Shown here piece after piece: positions 32,616 through 40,893 of a stretch of DNA of 64,000 nt (positions are counted from its first letter, which is position 1; every line of letters begins with the position of its first letter). The DNA is from Streptomyces justiciae (GTDB lineage Bacteria; Actinomycetota; Actinomycetes; Streptomycetales; Streptomycetaceae): positions 1 to 64,000 of the forward strand of contig NZ_JADDXU010000025.1 of assembly GCF_015163075.1 (NCBI RefSeq), given 5' to 3'. The position numbers and the translations under genes are program-made. The notes under the pieces were generated by a model, which saw only the letters and a program-made list of their open reading frames with translations, had not been told where the DNA came from and did not search any database.

Positions 32616-33542
32616 TCATGAGCTGGTGCCTTCGCCGGCCGCGAACGCGGCCGGAGTCAGACCGGTGCGGTCGCGGAAGAAGCGGCCGAAGTTCGCGGGG
32701 TCGGTGAAGCCGAGGTGCACGGCCACGTCCCGCACGGCCCAACGGGCGCCGCGCAGCAGACGCCGGGCTTCCAGCAGACGCCGCTCGTCGATGAGTTCCC
32801 GTACCCCCTTGCCGGTGGCGGCCCGGGCGGCGCGGCTGAGAGTGCGGACCGAACAGCCCAGCAGCTCGGCGTAGTCCGCCGCCTGGTGCAGTTCGCGGAA
32901 GTGCAGCTCCAGGGCGTCCACGAACCGTCCGTACGTGTCACCGCGCCTCCTGTCGGACGTCGTGTCGGGAGGGGCGACGCCGGCGGAGTTGGCGAGGCGG
33001 AGCAGCAGCGATTCGAGCAGGCTGCGCCGCAGGGCGTGGTGGACTTCGAGGGGGCGGCGTCCGAGGGCGCGGTGTTCGTCGAGGAGTTGGAGCGCCGTCT
33101 GCTGGAGCCAGACGGTGTCGTCGGGGTGCGGACTCAGTACGGCGGGGGCTTCGTGTGAGGTGAGCGGGGCCAGGAGACGAGCGGTGTCGGCGGTCAGCAC
33201 GTCCGGCTCGAACAGGATGAACGGGCCGCGGGCGGCGCCGGGCGGATGCCAGCACTGCGCGTGTCCGGGGCGTACCCACAGCCACTGGCCGGGTCCGACG
33301 GTCCGCGTGACGTGGTCGACGTCGTGCCGCAGTTCACCTTCGGTGACCAGGATCAGGTAGTGGAAGGTGGCGCGCCCCGGAAGGGGCGGGTTCCACGGCC
33401 AGTCGTCGTGCTGGGTGAAGAAGTCCTCGATGAGGCTGACTTCAAGGCCGTACGGAGTGCCGACCGGGGGCTGGAAACCGTACAACGGAACCTCGGCCGA
33501 TCCGGCCTGTCCGCTCGGGCTGGGGTGTCTCTTGCCGACCAT
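32616..33542 (-). CDS. AraC-family transcriptional regulator
   Basis: A protein of 308 residues from ATG 33542. The N-terminal half is a cupin-like ligand domain with F-H-Y-L-I-L-V-T-E-G-E-L-R-H-D. The C-terminal 100 residues form two helix-turn-helices: Y-A-E-L-L-G-C-S-V-R-T-L-S-R-A, then V-A-V-H-L-G-F-T-D-P-A-N-F-G-R-F-F-R-D-R-T-G. It converges with the MDR gene and is divergent from the YjbR gene. The carboxylesterase/MDR pair is the best guess for its target. Confidence 0.9.
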   Translation of the reverse strand: MVGKRHPSPSGQAGSAEVPLYGFQPPVGTPYGLEVSLIEDFFTQHDDWPWNPPLPGRATFHYLILVTEGELRHDVDHVTRTVGPGQWLWVRPGHAQCWHPPGAARGPFILFEPDVLTADTARLLAPLTSHEAPAVLSPHPDDTVWLQQTALQLLDEHRALGRRPLEVHHALRRSLLESLLLRLANSAGVAPPDTTSDRRRGDTYGRFVDALELHFRELHQAADYAELLGCSVRTLSRAARAATGKGVRELIDERRLLEARRLLRGARWAVRDVAVHLGFTDPANFGRFFRDRTGLTPAAFAAGEGTSS

Positions 33543-33674
33543 CACATGTCCGCAGCCTACCCCCCTCTTCGTCGGCTTCGAGGGAAGGATGGGACGTGCC
33601 GCCAGGACCGCGCGACGTGCACTCCGCGTCCTTGATGCCGCAATCCCGATCCCACCCGAGGAGGGCCCACCCCC

Positions 33675-34070
33675 ATGGACGGACCGACCCTGCACAAGAC
33701 CGCTGCCGACTGCGCGGAAGAACTTCCCGGGGCCCAGCTGGAGCACCCTTTCGGCCCCGACTGGGAGGTGTTCAAGGTACGCGGCAAGGTGTTCATGCTG
33801 ATGACAGACGTCCCCGGCCGACCTGTCGTGATCCTCAAGGCGGACCCTGGTGAGGCCCTCGCTCTGCGGGAACACAACAGCCACATCACTCCCGGTTATC
33901 ACATGAACAAGAAGCACTGGATCACGCTGGAGGGCGGAGACGGCGTCGGCAAGGAACTCGTCCGGGAACTCGTCACCGACTCCTACCTGCTCGTCGTCGA
34001 TCACCTGCCCAAGGCCCACCAACCCGTCGACCCGCACACCTATGGCAAAGGCACACAGGTGTCCCGGTGA
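33675..34070 (+). CDS. MmcQ/YjbR-family DNA-binding-fold protein
   Basis: A small protein of 131 residues with the YjbR pattern: L-E-H-P-F-G-P-D-W-E-V-F-K-V-R-G-K-V-F in the first half and H-I-T-P-G-Y-H-M-N-K-K-H-W-I-T-L in the second. The fold resembles a DNA-binding domain, but no function is established for most members. Its stop overlaps a GTG of the next frame. It is divergent from the AraC gene. Confidence 0.85.
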   Translation: MDGPTLHKTAADCAEELPGAQLEHPFGPDWEVFKVRGKVFMLMTDVPGRPVVILKADPGEALALREHNSHITPGYHMNKKHWITLEGGDGVGKELVRELVTDSYLLVVDHLPKAHQPVDPHTYGKGTQVSR

Positions 34071-34120
34071 GCGCGACCGTGACAGGCTCCTCCCCTGGAC
34101 CACATCACCAGGAGGAACCA

Positions 34121-34540
34121 GTGCCATCCGCGCAGCCACTCACCCCCGAGGAGAAACTTGCCGACGCGAAGCGGCAGTTGGGCCTCCCCCGTATCGTCGT
34201 GATCTGCGGCTCCACCCGTTTCATGACCGAGATGGCCGAGGCGGATCTGCGGGAGACCACAGCCGGAAGGATTGTCGTCAAGCCGGGTTGCGACCTGAAG
34301 TCGCCGCACGAGCTCTGGTCCGATCCGGTCGAGGCCGAGGCGCTGAAGGTCCGACTCGACGATCTGCACCGGGCGAAGATCCGGCTCGCTGATGAGGTGC
34401 TCGTGATCGGCGACTACATCGGAGACAGCACCCGAGCCGAAATCGCCTACGCCCGGTCGCTGGGCAGGCCCGTGCGGTTCACGCACCCCGAAGTCGACCC
34501 TGTTTCACACAAGTCGGACGACGGCAGGCGCGACACCTGA
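34121..34540 (+). CDS. Conserved hypothetical protein, nucleoside-deoxyribosyltransferase-like fold suspected
   Basis: A protein of 139 residues from GTG 34121, which has AGGAGG six bases upstream; a GTG at 34067 overlapping the YjbR stop is less likely. The core R-I-V-V-I-C-G-S-T-R-F near residue 25 and V-L-V-I-G-D-Y-I-G-D-S-T-R-A-E-I-A-Y-A-R-S-L-G-R-P-V near the C-terminus suggest a small Rossmann-like fold of the DUF4406/nucleoside 2-deoxyribosyltransferase kind. The assignment is tentative. It is followed at once by a hairpin terminator. Confidence 0.7.
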   Translation: MPSAQPLTPEEKLADAKRQLGLPRIVVICGSTRFMTEMAEADLRETTAGRIVVKPGCDLKSPHELWSDPVEAEALKVRLDDLHRAKIRLADEVLVIGDYIGDSTRAEIAYARSLGRPVRFTHPEVDPVSHKSDDGRRDT

Positions 34541-34555
34541 CGTGCGCGCCTGCCG
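34522..34555. terminator. Hairpin at the end of the hypothetical gene
   Basis: CGGCAGGCGCG (34522-34532) pairs perfectly with CGCGCCTGCCG (34545-34555). The stop codon lies in the loop, and the VOC gene ends just beyond on the opposite strand, so the hairpin can serve both directions. Confidence 0.7.
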
Positions 34556-34567
34556 CGTTGCGGCCTG

Positions 34568-34933
34568 TCAGTCCTTCGGTGCGACGCGGATACGGTTCCC
34601 GTCAGGATCGGCCGCTACGAAGGTCAGCCCGAACCCCGCGTCATGAGGCTCGCGCAGGATCGTGACCCCCTTGGACTTCCACTGCTCGAAGATCGCGTCG
34701 ATCTCGTCGGGTCCACCGTCGACGGCCAGGCACACCTCACCGGTGCGCGGGACGTCCGGTGACAGGTCCTCGAACTGGCCGGACCACAGACCGAGGTCTG
34801 CGCCTGGTCCGAGGTCGAAGGTGATGTATCCGGGAGTCTCGAACGAGGGGCTCATGCCGAGGAGGTCGCCGTAGAAACGCGCTGCGGCGGGGGCGTCGTT
34901 CACGTAGACGATGGACACGACGGATGTGGTCAT
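34568..34933 (-). CDS. VOC-superfamily protein (glyoxalase/bleomycin-resistance fold)
   Basis: A single-domain vicinal-oxygen-chelate protein of 121 residues: V-V-S-I-V-Y-V-N-D-A at the N-terminus, A-A-R-F-Y-G-D-L-L-G-M, and C-terminal F-V-A-A-D-P-D-G-N-R-I-R-V. Members can be lyases, dioxygenases or antibiotic-sequestering proteins. It is divergent from a WYL regulator with 93 bp between, so it is probably that regulator's target. The substrate is unknown. Confidence 0.87.
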   Translation of the reverse strand: MTTSVVSIVYVNDAPAAARFYGDLLGMSPSFETPGYITFDLGPGADLGLWSGQFEDLSPDVPRTGEVCLAVDGGPDEIDAIFEQWKSKGVTILREPHDAGFGLTFVAADPDGNRIRVAPKD

Positions 34934-35026
34934 GGTTGGTCCTTCTCGCAGGTCGGAGGTACGCGTTCACCAGCCTGACCGGGATATGCGCCGCATCCTG
35001 TCGCAATTCCCTGAAAAAATCGGTGG

Positions 35027-35992
35027 GTGACCCCAGACCGCTTCTTCAGCCTGATGGTGCTCCTCACATCGAGGGAGGCCGTGACCACTCAGGAACTCGC
35101 CTCGGCGCTCGGGGTGTCCCTTCGCACCATCACCCGGGACCTGAACTGGCTCCGCGACGCCGGTCTGCCGGTCACCGCACACCGCGGCCGCCTCGGCGGC
35201 GTGACCATGCTGCCCGGCTCCGGACTCGACCTCACGCGACTCACACCGGTCGAGCGGGATCACCTGTCGCTCACCGGGCTGGACGAGAAGCAACGGGCGG
35301 AACTCAACGCATCGGCCGAGACCCGGCGCGCGCTCTCCAAGCTCGCAGCCGCACAGACGCGTCGAGTCGACGAGCTCCTGCCACTCACCGACGTAGTGCA
35401 CGTGGACAGCCGCCCGTGGCGTCGGACACGACCTTCCGGCACGACTCCGGCTTCGCTGATCGGCGCAGTGCGTCGAGGTCACCGGCTACGGATCGAGTAC
35501 GCCAGCCCACGCGCGTCATGCCCACGCGACCTGGTCGTTGATCCCTACGGGCTGTTCGCCAAGGCCGGCATCTGGTACCTCGTCGCCGACTGCGCCCGAG
35601 AGCCACGGATGTACCGACTTGAACGGATCAGGACGTGGCAGGAAGTGGACCAGCCACGACGGATCCGCGAGAACGAGACCCTGGCCGCCGTCGCCGCGGC
35701 GCTCGTCGATCAGTGGGACCACAACCACGTGATAGAGGTCAGCGCCACCATCGACCAGTCCCAGATCGAACGAGCGCAACGGATCTTCGGCCTACGACTC
35801 GTCCGGGACGACGATGACGCATCCACCACCGGCCACAAGGTGACGATCCGCTTCCCGCATCTGGAGGACGTGCGAGCACTGCTGCCGTTCGGGAGCACCA
35901 TCACCGTGCACGGCCCCACCGAAGCCAGGGCTCACCTCCGCGACCTCGCCACCGATCTCGCCCACCACTATGCGCCGTCACCAACGTCCTGA
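35027..35992 (+). CDS. WYL-domain transcriptional regulator (YafY/DeoR-like)
   Basis: A protein of 321 residues from GTG 35027. The N-terminal HTH_11 contains V-T-T-Q-E-L-A-S-A-L-G-V-S-L-R-T-I-T-R-D. The WYL domain follows (L-R-I-E-Y-A-S, then D-P-Y-G-L-F-A-K-A-G-I-W-Y-L-V-A, in which W-Y-L is explicit), with a C-terminal WCX-like extension. WYL proteins sense nucleic acids or small ligands. It is divergent from the VOC gene. An unrelated HEAT-like protein gene starts 88 bp after its stop. Confidence 0.9.
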   Translation: MTPDRFFSLMVLLTSREAVTTQELASALGVSLRTITRDLNWLRDAGLPVTAHRGRLGGVTMLPGSGLDLTRLTPVERDHLSLTGLDEKQRAELNASAETRRALSKLAAAQTRRVDELLPLTDVVHVDSRPWRRTRPSGTTPASLIGAVRRGHRLRIEYASPRASCPRDLVVDPYGLFAKAGIWYLVADCAREPRMYRLERIRTWQEVDQPRRIRENETLAAVAAALVDQWDHNHVIEVSATIDQSQIERAQRIFGLRLVRDDDDASTTGHKVTIRFPHLEDVRALLPFGSTITVHGPTEARAHLRDLATDLAHHYAPSPTS

Positions 35993-36079
35993 CCGCAACA
36001 CCTAGTTGTCGCAGGGAGTGGTGGGGTCGGAGCGATATTGCCTGGCGGGCCGGTGTGACGTCGGGCAGGGTGCCGGGGG

Positions 36080-37186
36080 ATGAATGATGAGGACGAGATG
36101 TTCTACGCCCACCACGACTGTGTCGAGGGCCTGCTGCAACGAGGTCGCGGCCTCGGCGCGATACGCGCGCTCCAAGTACCCGAGGAATCCGCCGAGTTCG
36201 TCTATGACGCGATCCGCCGGGACTGGCGCTGGCACGCGGCCGACGACCGATCCGTCTACCTGGCGCGGCTGGTCCAGGAGTTGGAACTGTCCCTCTCCCC
36301 CATCCTGAGTCAGCTGGCGGCGGACGAGGAGGCCTGTCTGCGGGCCTGCGAGGTGCTGGAACTCCTGGCTCTCACCGGCTCGGAGGAGGCCCGGGAGGGC
36401 CTGCGGGCGTATGGCCGGGAGGGGCGGTACTGGCACCGTGTGATGGAGTCGGTGGTGCCGGGCTGTACGCCTGTTCCGCGGCCCTCCCTGGACCAGCTCA
36501 GCACCGCGGAGCTTCTCGGCCTGCTGGCCGACGACCGCGGACAAGTGGAGACGAAGTGCGATGCCTTGCGCGCGCTCATCAGCCGGCAGCCGACCGAGGA
36601 ACTGATCCCGCTGGTCCCCTCGTTGGGCACCCCGGACGGGCACCGGATGCTGACCCTGATCACGCACGCTGTGGAGCGCCTCGGCGCCGCTGCCGTACCC
36701 GCAGCCAAGGGCTGGGTCCGGGACAAGCGCCCCTGGCTGGCCCAGTTGGGGGCGCAGGTCCTGGCCGACCACCCCAGCCCTGAGGCGCTGCCGGAACTCG
36801 TGCAGGAGCTTGCCGGGCAGTGGGCGACGCGGACTTGGTGCGGTCCCGACCGCACGGCCCGGCGGCTGGCCCGGTTCGGGCCCGACGCCGCCGCGGCAGC
36901 CCCCTACCTGCGACGCTTCTGGCTGCGCACCCCGCACTCCTACGAGCGAGCCGCCTATCTCCAGGCCCTCGTCGCCATCGATCCGCACGGCCTCGACTAC
37001 GCCCTCACCGAATCCCTGTGGGACTGCGAAGAGCCCGCCCGGCTCCTCGCGATCACCTCAGCGCCCGCCAGCATGGAAGCCCTGGCACGCATCGCGATCC
37101 TGCGCGACGACCCGGCAGAGACTGCCGAGGTACGCGCCGCAGCACGCGCACGCCTGGCCTCACCCACCGGCTCGGGTCAGCCCTAG
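36080..37186 (+). CDS. Helical-repeat (HEAT-like) hypothetical protein
   Basis: A soluble protein of 368 residues, rich in Leu, Ala and Glu, with repeated helical pairs. Visible repeat-like segments include L-S-T-A-E-L-L-G-L-L-A-D-D-R-G-Q-V-E-T-K-C-D-A-L-R-A, then L-I-P-L-V-P-S-L-G, and W-L-A-Q-L-G-A-Q-V-L-A-D-H-P-S-P-E-A-L. This looks like HEAT or Armadillo repeats, i.e. a protein-binding scaffold. No catalytic motif or signal peptide is seen. The function is unknown, and membership of the zinc island downstream is uncertain. Confidence 0.75.
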   Translation: MNDEDEMFYAHHDCVEGLLQRGRGLGAIRALQVPEESAEFVYDAIRRDWRWHAADDRSVYLARLVQELELSLSPILSQLAADEEACLRACEVLELLALTGSEEAREGLRAYGREGRYWHRVMESVVPGCTPVPRPSLDQLSTAELLGLLADDRGQVETKCDALRALISRQPTEELIPLVPSLGTPDGHRMLTLITHAVERLGAAAVPAAKGWVRDKRPWLAQLGAQVLADHPSPEALPELVQELAGQWATRTWCGPDRTARRLARFGPDAAAAAPYLRRFWLRTPHSYERAAYLQALVAIDPHGLDYALTESLWDCEEPARLLAITSAPASMEALARIAILRDDPAETAEVRAAARARLASPTGSGQP

Positions 37187-37267
37187 CTGCGGCGGGCGGC
37201 CCAGTGCGCTGTCCCCACGTCCGCAGGCAGCAGCCCCAGCAACACATGAATCAACACTCATATGGAC

Positions 37268-37290
37268 ATGGATTTCATTTCTATCTACGG
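37268..37290. promoter_or_regulatory. Weak Zur-box-like sequence upstream of the Fur-family gene
   Basis: TGGATTTCATTTCTA, in the 147-bp gap before the Fur-family gene, matches about 10 of 15 positions of the actinobacterial Zur consensus. The match is much weaker than those at 40789 and 40829. It could reflect autoregulation, or chance in an AT-rich patch. Confidence 0.3.
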
Positions 37291-37333
37291 TGGGAGGGCA
37301 CCGACTCGGCGAGCGCTCAGGGGGTGATGTGCC

Positions 37334-37807
37334 ATGGGCGGCCGGCCCACCCGGCAGCGGAAGGCGGTGTCGCACGCGCTCACGCAGTACGAGGACTTCG
37401 TGTCCGCCCAGGAGTTGCACGGCCTGCTGGTCGAGGACGGCCACGGCATCGGCCTGACCACGGTCTACCGCGCCCTGCGGGACCTGGAGGCGGAGGGCGG
37501 CGTGGACGTCGTACGGGATGAGGCGGGCGGGCGTCGGTACCGGCGGCGGCCGACCGACGGGCACCGCCACTACCTGCTGTGCCGCGACTGCGGACAGAGC
37601 CGGCCGGTCGACTCCGAGGTCGTGGAGGAGTGGGCGGCCGGCATCGCCGCCGCCACCGGCTACGCCGCCGTCGAGCACACCGTCGAACTCACCGGCATCT
37701 GCACCGACTGCCGACCCGCCGGGGACGAAGGAGCACCGACATGCCATGGCAACCCCTGGGAGCGCGACCCGGACGTCCCGGGCCCAGCACGCAGCTTCGC
37801 GCACTGA
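37334..37807 (+). CDS. Fur-family metalloregulator, probably Zur type
   Basis: A protein of 157 residues. The winged helix contains F-V-S-A-Q-E-L-H-G-L-L, then I-G-L-T-T-V-Y-R-A-L, the Fur recognition helix. The hinge metal site is H-R-H-Y-L-L-C-R-D-C-G and a second Cys pair lies in C-T-D-C, giving the structural zinc site. A zinc-sensing role is inferred from context: a CobW GTPase follows, and a zinc ABC transporter with Zur boxes lies 3 kb downstream. The end of the gene overlaps the next small gene. Length and domains are normal. Confidence 0.88.
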   Translation: MGGRPTRQRKAVSHALTQYEDFVSAQELHGLLVEDGHGIGLTTVYRALRDLEAEGGVDVVRDEAGGRRYRRRPTDGHRHYLLCRDCGQSRPVDSEVVEEWAAGIAAATGYAAVEHTVELTGICTDCRPAGDEGAPTCHGNPWERDPDVPGPARSFAH

Positions 37808-38022
37808 AGGACACCGTGCGCGTCCTGCTCGACCTCGACGACGACACCGCCGTCATGATCCGTCAACTCACCTGCACCGAACCGGGCTGCCCGCCGGTGG
37901 AGACCGTCGTCGCCGTGCTGCCCATGCAAGGCGAGGCACGCCGCTGGACGCTCCACCGGCCCGCCGACGAGATCACCGAGGACGACCTGCGAGCCGTCCT
38001 GCTCACCGACCCACCGCACTGA
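37741..38022 (+). CDS. Small conserved protein in the zinc island
   Basis: A protein of 93 residues from ATG 37741, with AAGGAG seven bases upstream. It overlaps the last 67 bases of the Fur gene in another frame. The start is Arg/Pro-rich and the rest is compact: V-R-V-L-L-D-L-D-D-D-T, then L-T-C-T-E-P-G-C-P-P-V-E-T-V-V-A-V-L. The C-x4-C-P-P motif could bind a metal ion. I do not recognise a characterised family. Placement between Fur and CobW suggests a role in metal handling, which is inference only. Confidence 0.7.
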   Translation: MPWQPLGARPGRPGPSTQLRALKDTVRVLLDLDDDTAVMIRQLTCTEPGCPPVETVVAVLPMQGEARRWTLHRPADEITEDDLRAVLLTDPPH

Positions 38023-38047
38023 CCGATCGCACTGACCGATCGCACTG
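38013..38047. repeat. 13-bp tandem repeat at the stop codon of the small gene
   Basis: ACCGATCGCACTG occurs twice back to back (38022-38034 and 38035-38047), preceded by a partial copy ACCGCACTG that contains the stop codon. It looks like replication slippage; GATCGC half-palindromes are present. No function is suggested. Confidence 0.85.
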
Positions 38048-38086
38048 ACTGCCTACACCCACTCATCGCACCGACAGGAGCCAGCC

Positions 38087-39109
38087 TTGCCCCGCACCGA
38101 CCCCACCTCACCGCGTGACGAACGCGTACCCGTCACCGTCCTCACCGGCTTCCTCGGCTCCGGCAAGACCACCCTTCTCAACCGCATCCTCACCGAGCAG
38201 CACGGCCTGAAGATCGCCGTCATCGAGAACGAGTTCGGCGAGGTCGGCATCGACGACGCGCTCGTGCTCGACGCCGAGGAGGAGATCTTCGAGATGAACA
38301 ACGGGTGCATCTGCTGCACCGTGCGCGGCGATCTCATCCGTATCCTGGGCGCGTTGATGCGCCGACGGGAGAAGTTCGACCACATCCTCATCGAGACCAC
38401 CGGCCTCGCCGACCCGGCGCCCGTCGCGCAGACCTTCTTCATGGACGACGAGATCGCCGCCCAGCTGCGCCTGGACGCGATCGTCACCCTCGTCGACGCG
38501 GCCCATGTCCTCCAGCACCTGGACGAGGTCAAGCCCGAGGGCGTGGAGAACGAGGCGGTCGAACAGATCGCGTTCGCCGACCGGATCGTGCTCAACAAGA
38601 CCGACCTCGCCGACGAGAGGACGATCGCCGAGGTCGAGCAGCGCGTACGGGCCATTAACGCGCCGGTGCAGATCCTGCGCGCCCGGCATGCCGCGATCGA
38701 CCTCCACCAGGTCCTGGACGTCGGCGCGTTCGACCTGGAGCGGGTGCTCGGCGACGACCCGTCCTTCCTCACCGAGACCGAGCACCAGCACGACACCACC
38801 GTTACCTCGGTCGGCATCGAGATCGACGGCGAGCTCGACGAGAGCCGCCTCAACGCCTGGCTCGGCAACCTGCTGCGCACCAAGGGCGTCGACCTCTTCC
38901 GCTCCAAGGGCATCCTCGCCCTCGCCGGCGCGCCGAAGCAGTACGTCTTCCAGGGCGTTCACATGCTGTTGGACGGCAGTTTCGGGCGGGACTGGCGGGA
39001 TGGCGAAGTGCGCCGCAACCGGCTGGTGTTCATCGGTCGGAACCTCGACCGTGAGGCACTGGAGCGCGGTTTCGCCGACTGCCTGGCCACGGCGGGAGCG
39101 GTCGCGTGA
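38087..39109 (+). CDS. CobW/COG0523-family GTPase, probable zinc metallochaperone
   Basis: A protein of 340 residues from TTG 38087, with CAGGAG six bases upstream. G1 G-F-L-G-S-G-K-T-T-L, then the metal-binding C-I-C-C within N-N-G-C-I-C-C-T-V-R-G-D-L, E-T-T-G-L-A-D-P and N-K-T-D-L are all COG0523 features. The C-terminal CobW_C domain contains F-R-S-K-G-I-L-A-L-A-G and Q-G-V-H-M-L. GTPases of this group insert zinc into client proteins under zinc starvation (ZagA/ZNG1) or handle cobalt and nitrile-hydratase metals. The neighbouring Fur gene and zinc transporter favour zinc. Its stop overlaps the WD40 gene. Confidence 0.92.
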   Translation: MPRTDPTSPRDERVPVTVLTGFLGSGKTTLLNRILTEQHGLKIAVIENEFGEVGIDDALVLDAEEEIFEMNNGCICCTVRGDLIRILGALMRRREKFDHILIETTGLADPAPVAQTFFMDDEIAAQLRLDAIVTLVDAAHVLQHLDEVKPEGVENEAVEQIAFADRIVLNKTDLADERTIAEVEQRVRAINAPVQILRARHAAIDLHQVLDVGAFDLERVLGDDPSFLTETEHQHDTTVTSVGIEIDGELDESRLNAWLGNLLRTKGVDLFRSKGILALAGAPKQYVFQGVHMLLDGSFGRDWRDGEVRRNRLVFIGRNLDREALERGFADCLATAGAVA

Positions 39110-40131
39110 GTACGGCTGTGCAGGCGCCGCCCGCCTGGGACGTCGCCGTCGACGACGCGCCGGTCGCGATCAGCGCGCGCGGTGACCTCGTGGCGGTTGC
39201 CGGGGCGGAGGGGACGGTGAAGGTCCTGGACGCGGCATTGGGCGCCGAGATCGGTGCGCTGGAGCTGCCCGGCGGCGCGCTGCGGGTCGAACTGGCCCCG
39301 GACGCACGGCACTTGGTGGCCACTGGTCCGATGGGGTATGCGCTGTGGCGGCGCACCGACGGCCGTACGACGGTGCGGGAGTCCGGCGCCTGGTCGGCGG
39401 CCGCCGCGTGGGCGGGCCCGGCGCGGATGGCCGTGGCCGTGGGCCGACGCGCGCTCGTACTCGACGCGGACGGGGGCGAGTTGTGGCGCACCGAGCCCGC
39501 CGCGTCCACCGTCACCGACCTCGCCTGGCTGCGTCAGGGACGGCGTCTGGCCGTCGCCGCGTACGGAGCCGTGCTCGGTCATGAACGGCACACCGGGCAA
39601 CCGGTGGTGACCTACCCCTACGTCGGCTCGCATCTGGCGCTCGCGGTCGCACCGACGGGAAAGTGGATCTGCAGTGGCAATCAGGACGCCTCCATCCACA
39701 TCTGGCGCACCCGCGACGGCAGCGAACTGACCATGTCCGGCTATCCGGAGAAGGTCTCCCGCCTCGCCTTCGACGACACCGGCTTCTGGCTCGCCGCTGA
39801 CGGGGCACCGGATGTGACGGTGTGGGACTTCTCCGGCCAGGGCCCGGCGGGCACTGCTCCGCGCTCGCTGCGCTGCCACGAGACCGTCACCGCATTGGCC
39901 TGGCGGCCGGGCGCGGCCGGGCAGTTGGCCAGCGGCGGCGCGGACGGGACCGTAGCCCTGTGGCACGCCACCGCCGGGCGGCCGCAGCAACTCCTGCGTC
40001 CTGCCCGGGAGTTGGAAGGGAACGGTTCGCCGGTCGCCGCGCTCGCCTGGGCCGGGCCGCATCTGCTGTCCGTCGCCTGGCGTGACGGCCGGGTACGGAC
40101 GTACGGGGTGCCGTCCCGGACCGAGCTGTGA
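39106..40131 (+). CDS. WD40-repeat protein coupled to CobW
   Basis: A beta-propeller protein of 341 residues from GTG 39106 (GTGA overlap with CobW). Clear blades end in V-K-V-L-D, I-H-I-W-R-T-R-D-G, V-T-V-W-D-F-S-G, V-A-L-W-H-A-T-A-G and V-R-T-Y-G-V; seven blades fit the length. There is no signal peptide or membrane helix, so it is cytosolic. It has no catalytic motif. Its placement, translationally coupled on both sides, suggests it scaffolds the CobW GTPase or its client with the 2Fe-2S thioredoxin-like protein. That idea is inference. Confidence 0.85.
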   Translation: MSTAVQAPPAWDVAVDDAPVAISARGDLVAVAGAEGTVKVLDAALGAEIGALELPGGALRVELAPDARHLVATGPMGYALWRRTDGRTTVRESGAWSAAAAWAGPARMAVAVGRRALVLDADGGELWRTEPAASTVTDLAWLRQGRRLAVAAYGAVLGHERHTGQPVVTYPYVGSHLALAVAPTGKWICSGNQDASIHIWRTRDGSELTMSGYPEKVSRLAFDDTGFWLAADGAPDVTVWDFSGQGPAGTAPRSLRCHETVTALAWRPGAAGQLASGGADGTVALWHATAGRPQQLLRPARELEGNGSPVAALAWAGPHLLSVAWRDGRVRTYGVPSRTEL

Positions 40132-40526
40132 ACCGTTCGGTGATCCGGGCGGCCGCGCCCCGGCCCTGCACGCTCGTCGTGTGCCGGGGCTGTTGCTGTG
40201 GCAACCCGCGCAAGTACCCAGCGACCGATCACGCCTGGCAGCTCGACCGATTGCGGGCCGGCGCGGCCGAGCATGGCTTCGCCGTCCGTACGACGGACTG
40301 CCTCGGCCCCTGCGACCAGGCCAACGTCATCGTCGTCCAGCCCTCCACCGCCGGCCGGCGGGCGGGAGGCCGTGCCGTGTGGATCGGCTTCGCGATGGAC
40401 GACGACTGCCCGGATGATCTGCTCGACTGGGCGGCGGGCGGCCCCGGTGTGGCCGAGCCGCCGGCCACGCTGACGCTGCAGTTCATCCGCCCGCCGCGCG
40501 AGGCCCGCACGCGTGCACGCCGGTGA
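40128..40526 (+). CDS. Thioredoxin-like 2Fe-2S ferredoxin-type protein
   Basis: A protein of 132 residues starting within the stop of the WD40 gene. Cysteines V-V-C-R-G-C-C-C-G near residue 20 and C-L-G-P-C near residue 60 fit the (2Fe-2S) ferredoxin-like/thioredoxin fold family. In those proteins C-x10-12-C and C-x3-C hold a cluster, but the count of ligands here is ambiguous because of the C-C-C run. A metal-carrier role is also possible given the zinc context. It ends where the broken ArsR gene begins. Confidence 0.78.
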   Translation: MNRSVIRAAAPRPCTLVVCRGCCCGNPRKYPATDHAWQLDRLRAGAAEHGFAVRTTDCLGPCDQANVIVVQPSTAGRRAGGRAVWIGFAMDDDCPDDLLDWAAGGPGVAEPPATLTLQFIRPPREARTRARR

Positions 40527-40807
40527 CCACGGCGAGGGCGGCCGCGACATCCTCGCGGCCGCCCGGCTCGACGCGGCCATCGCCGCCTCCGTCACCGCCA
40601 CACTCCAGGCGCTGGCCACACCGTCGCGGCCGCTGATCCTCACCGCGCTGCGCCACCGCGCGCCTGGTCGGCGAACTGGCCGCCGCCGTCGGCATGGAGC
40701 AGTCCGCCGTGCCCCATCAGCTGCGCCTGCTGCGCGCTCTCGGTCTGGTCATCGGCCGCCGCGACGGCCGGCCGCCCCAGTCAACAATTGGCAACGATTT
40801 TCAATAG
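40513..40807 (+). pseudogene. Frameshifted and truncated ArsR-family regulator
   Basis: From GTG 40513 one frame reads L-D-A-A-I-A-A-S-V-T-A-T-L-Q-A-L-A-T-P-S-R-P-L-I-L-T-A-L-R-H-R, the start of an ArsR/SmtB winged helix. The rest of the domain (L-V-G-E-L-A-A-A-V-G-M-E-Q-S-A-V-P-H-Q-L-R-L-L-R) then continues in a different frame from about 40667. It ends at TAG 40805-40807, right after R-R-D-G-R, so the dimerisation helix and its usual metal ligands are missing. A one-base indel plus 3' loss is the simplest explanation. The stop lies within the first Zur box. It was probably a metal-sensing repressor. Confidence 0.75.
40789..40803. promoter_or_regulatory. Zur box 1 upstream of znuA
   Basis: TGGCAACGATTTTCA matches the Streptomyces Zur consensus (TGAAAACGATTTTCA) at 13 of 15 positions. 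It lies 105 bp before znuA, inside the end of the broken ArsR gene, and is 40 bp centre-to-centre from box 2. Confidence 0.8.
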
Positions 40808-40828
40808 AGGCCCCTCTGGGCGCACTAT

Positions 40829-40843
40829 TGGAAACGATTTTCA
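40829..40843. promoter_or_regulatory. Zur box 2 upstream of znuA
   Basis: TGGAAACGATTTTCA matches the Zur consensus at 14 of 15 positions, with ATT before it as in box 1. It is 51 bp before the znuA start. Zinc-loaded Zur bound here would repress the transporter operon. Confidence 0.88.
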
Positions 40844-40893
40844 TCTAGCGTGTGCCGGGACAGCACCCCCACCACCCCATCCGGAGAACTCCC

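Noticed and set aside
32616..34139. 507-residue version of the AraC protein
   Set aside because: The extra N-terminal part overlaps the YjbR gene and its promoter; the protein-like sequence begins near M-V-G-K-R at 33542.
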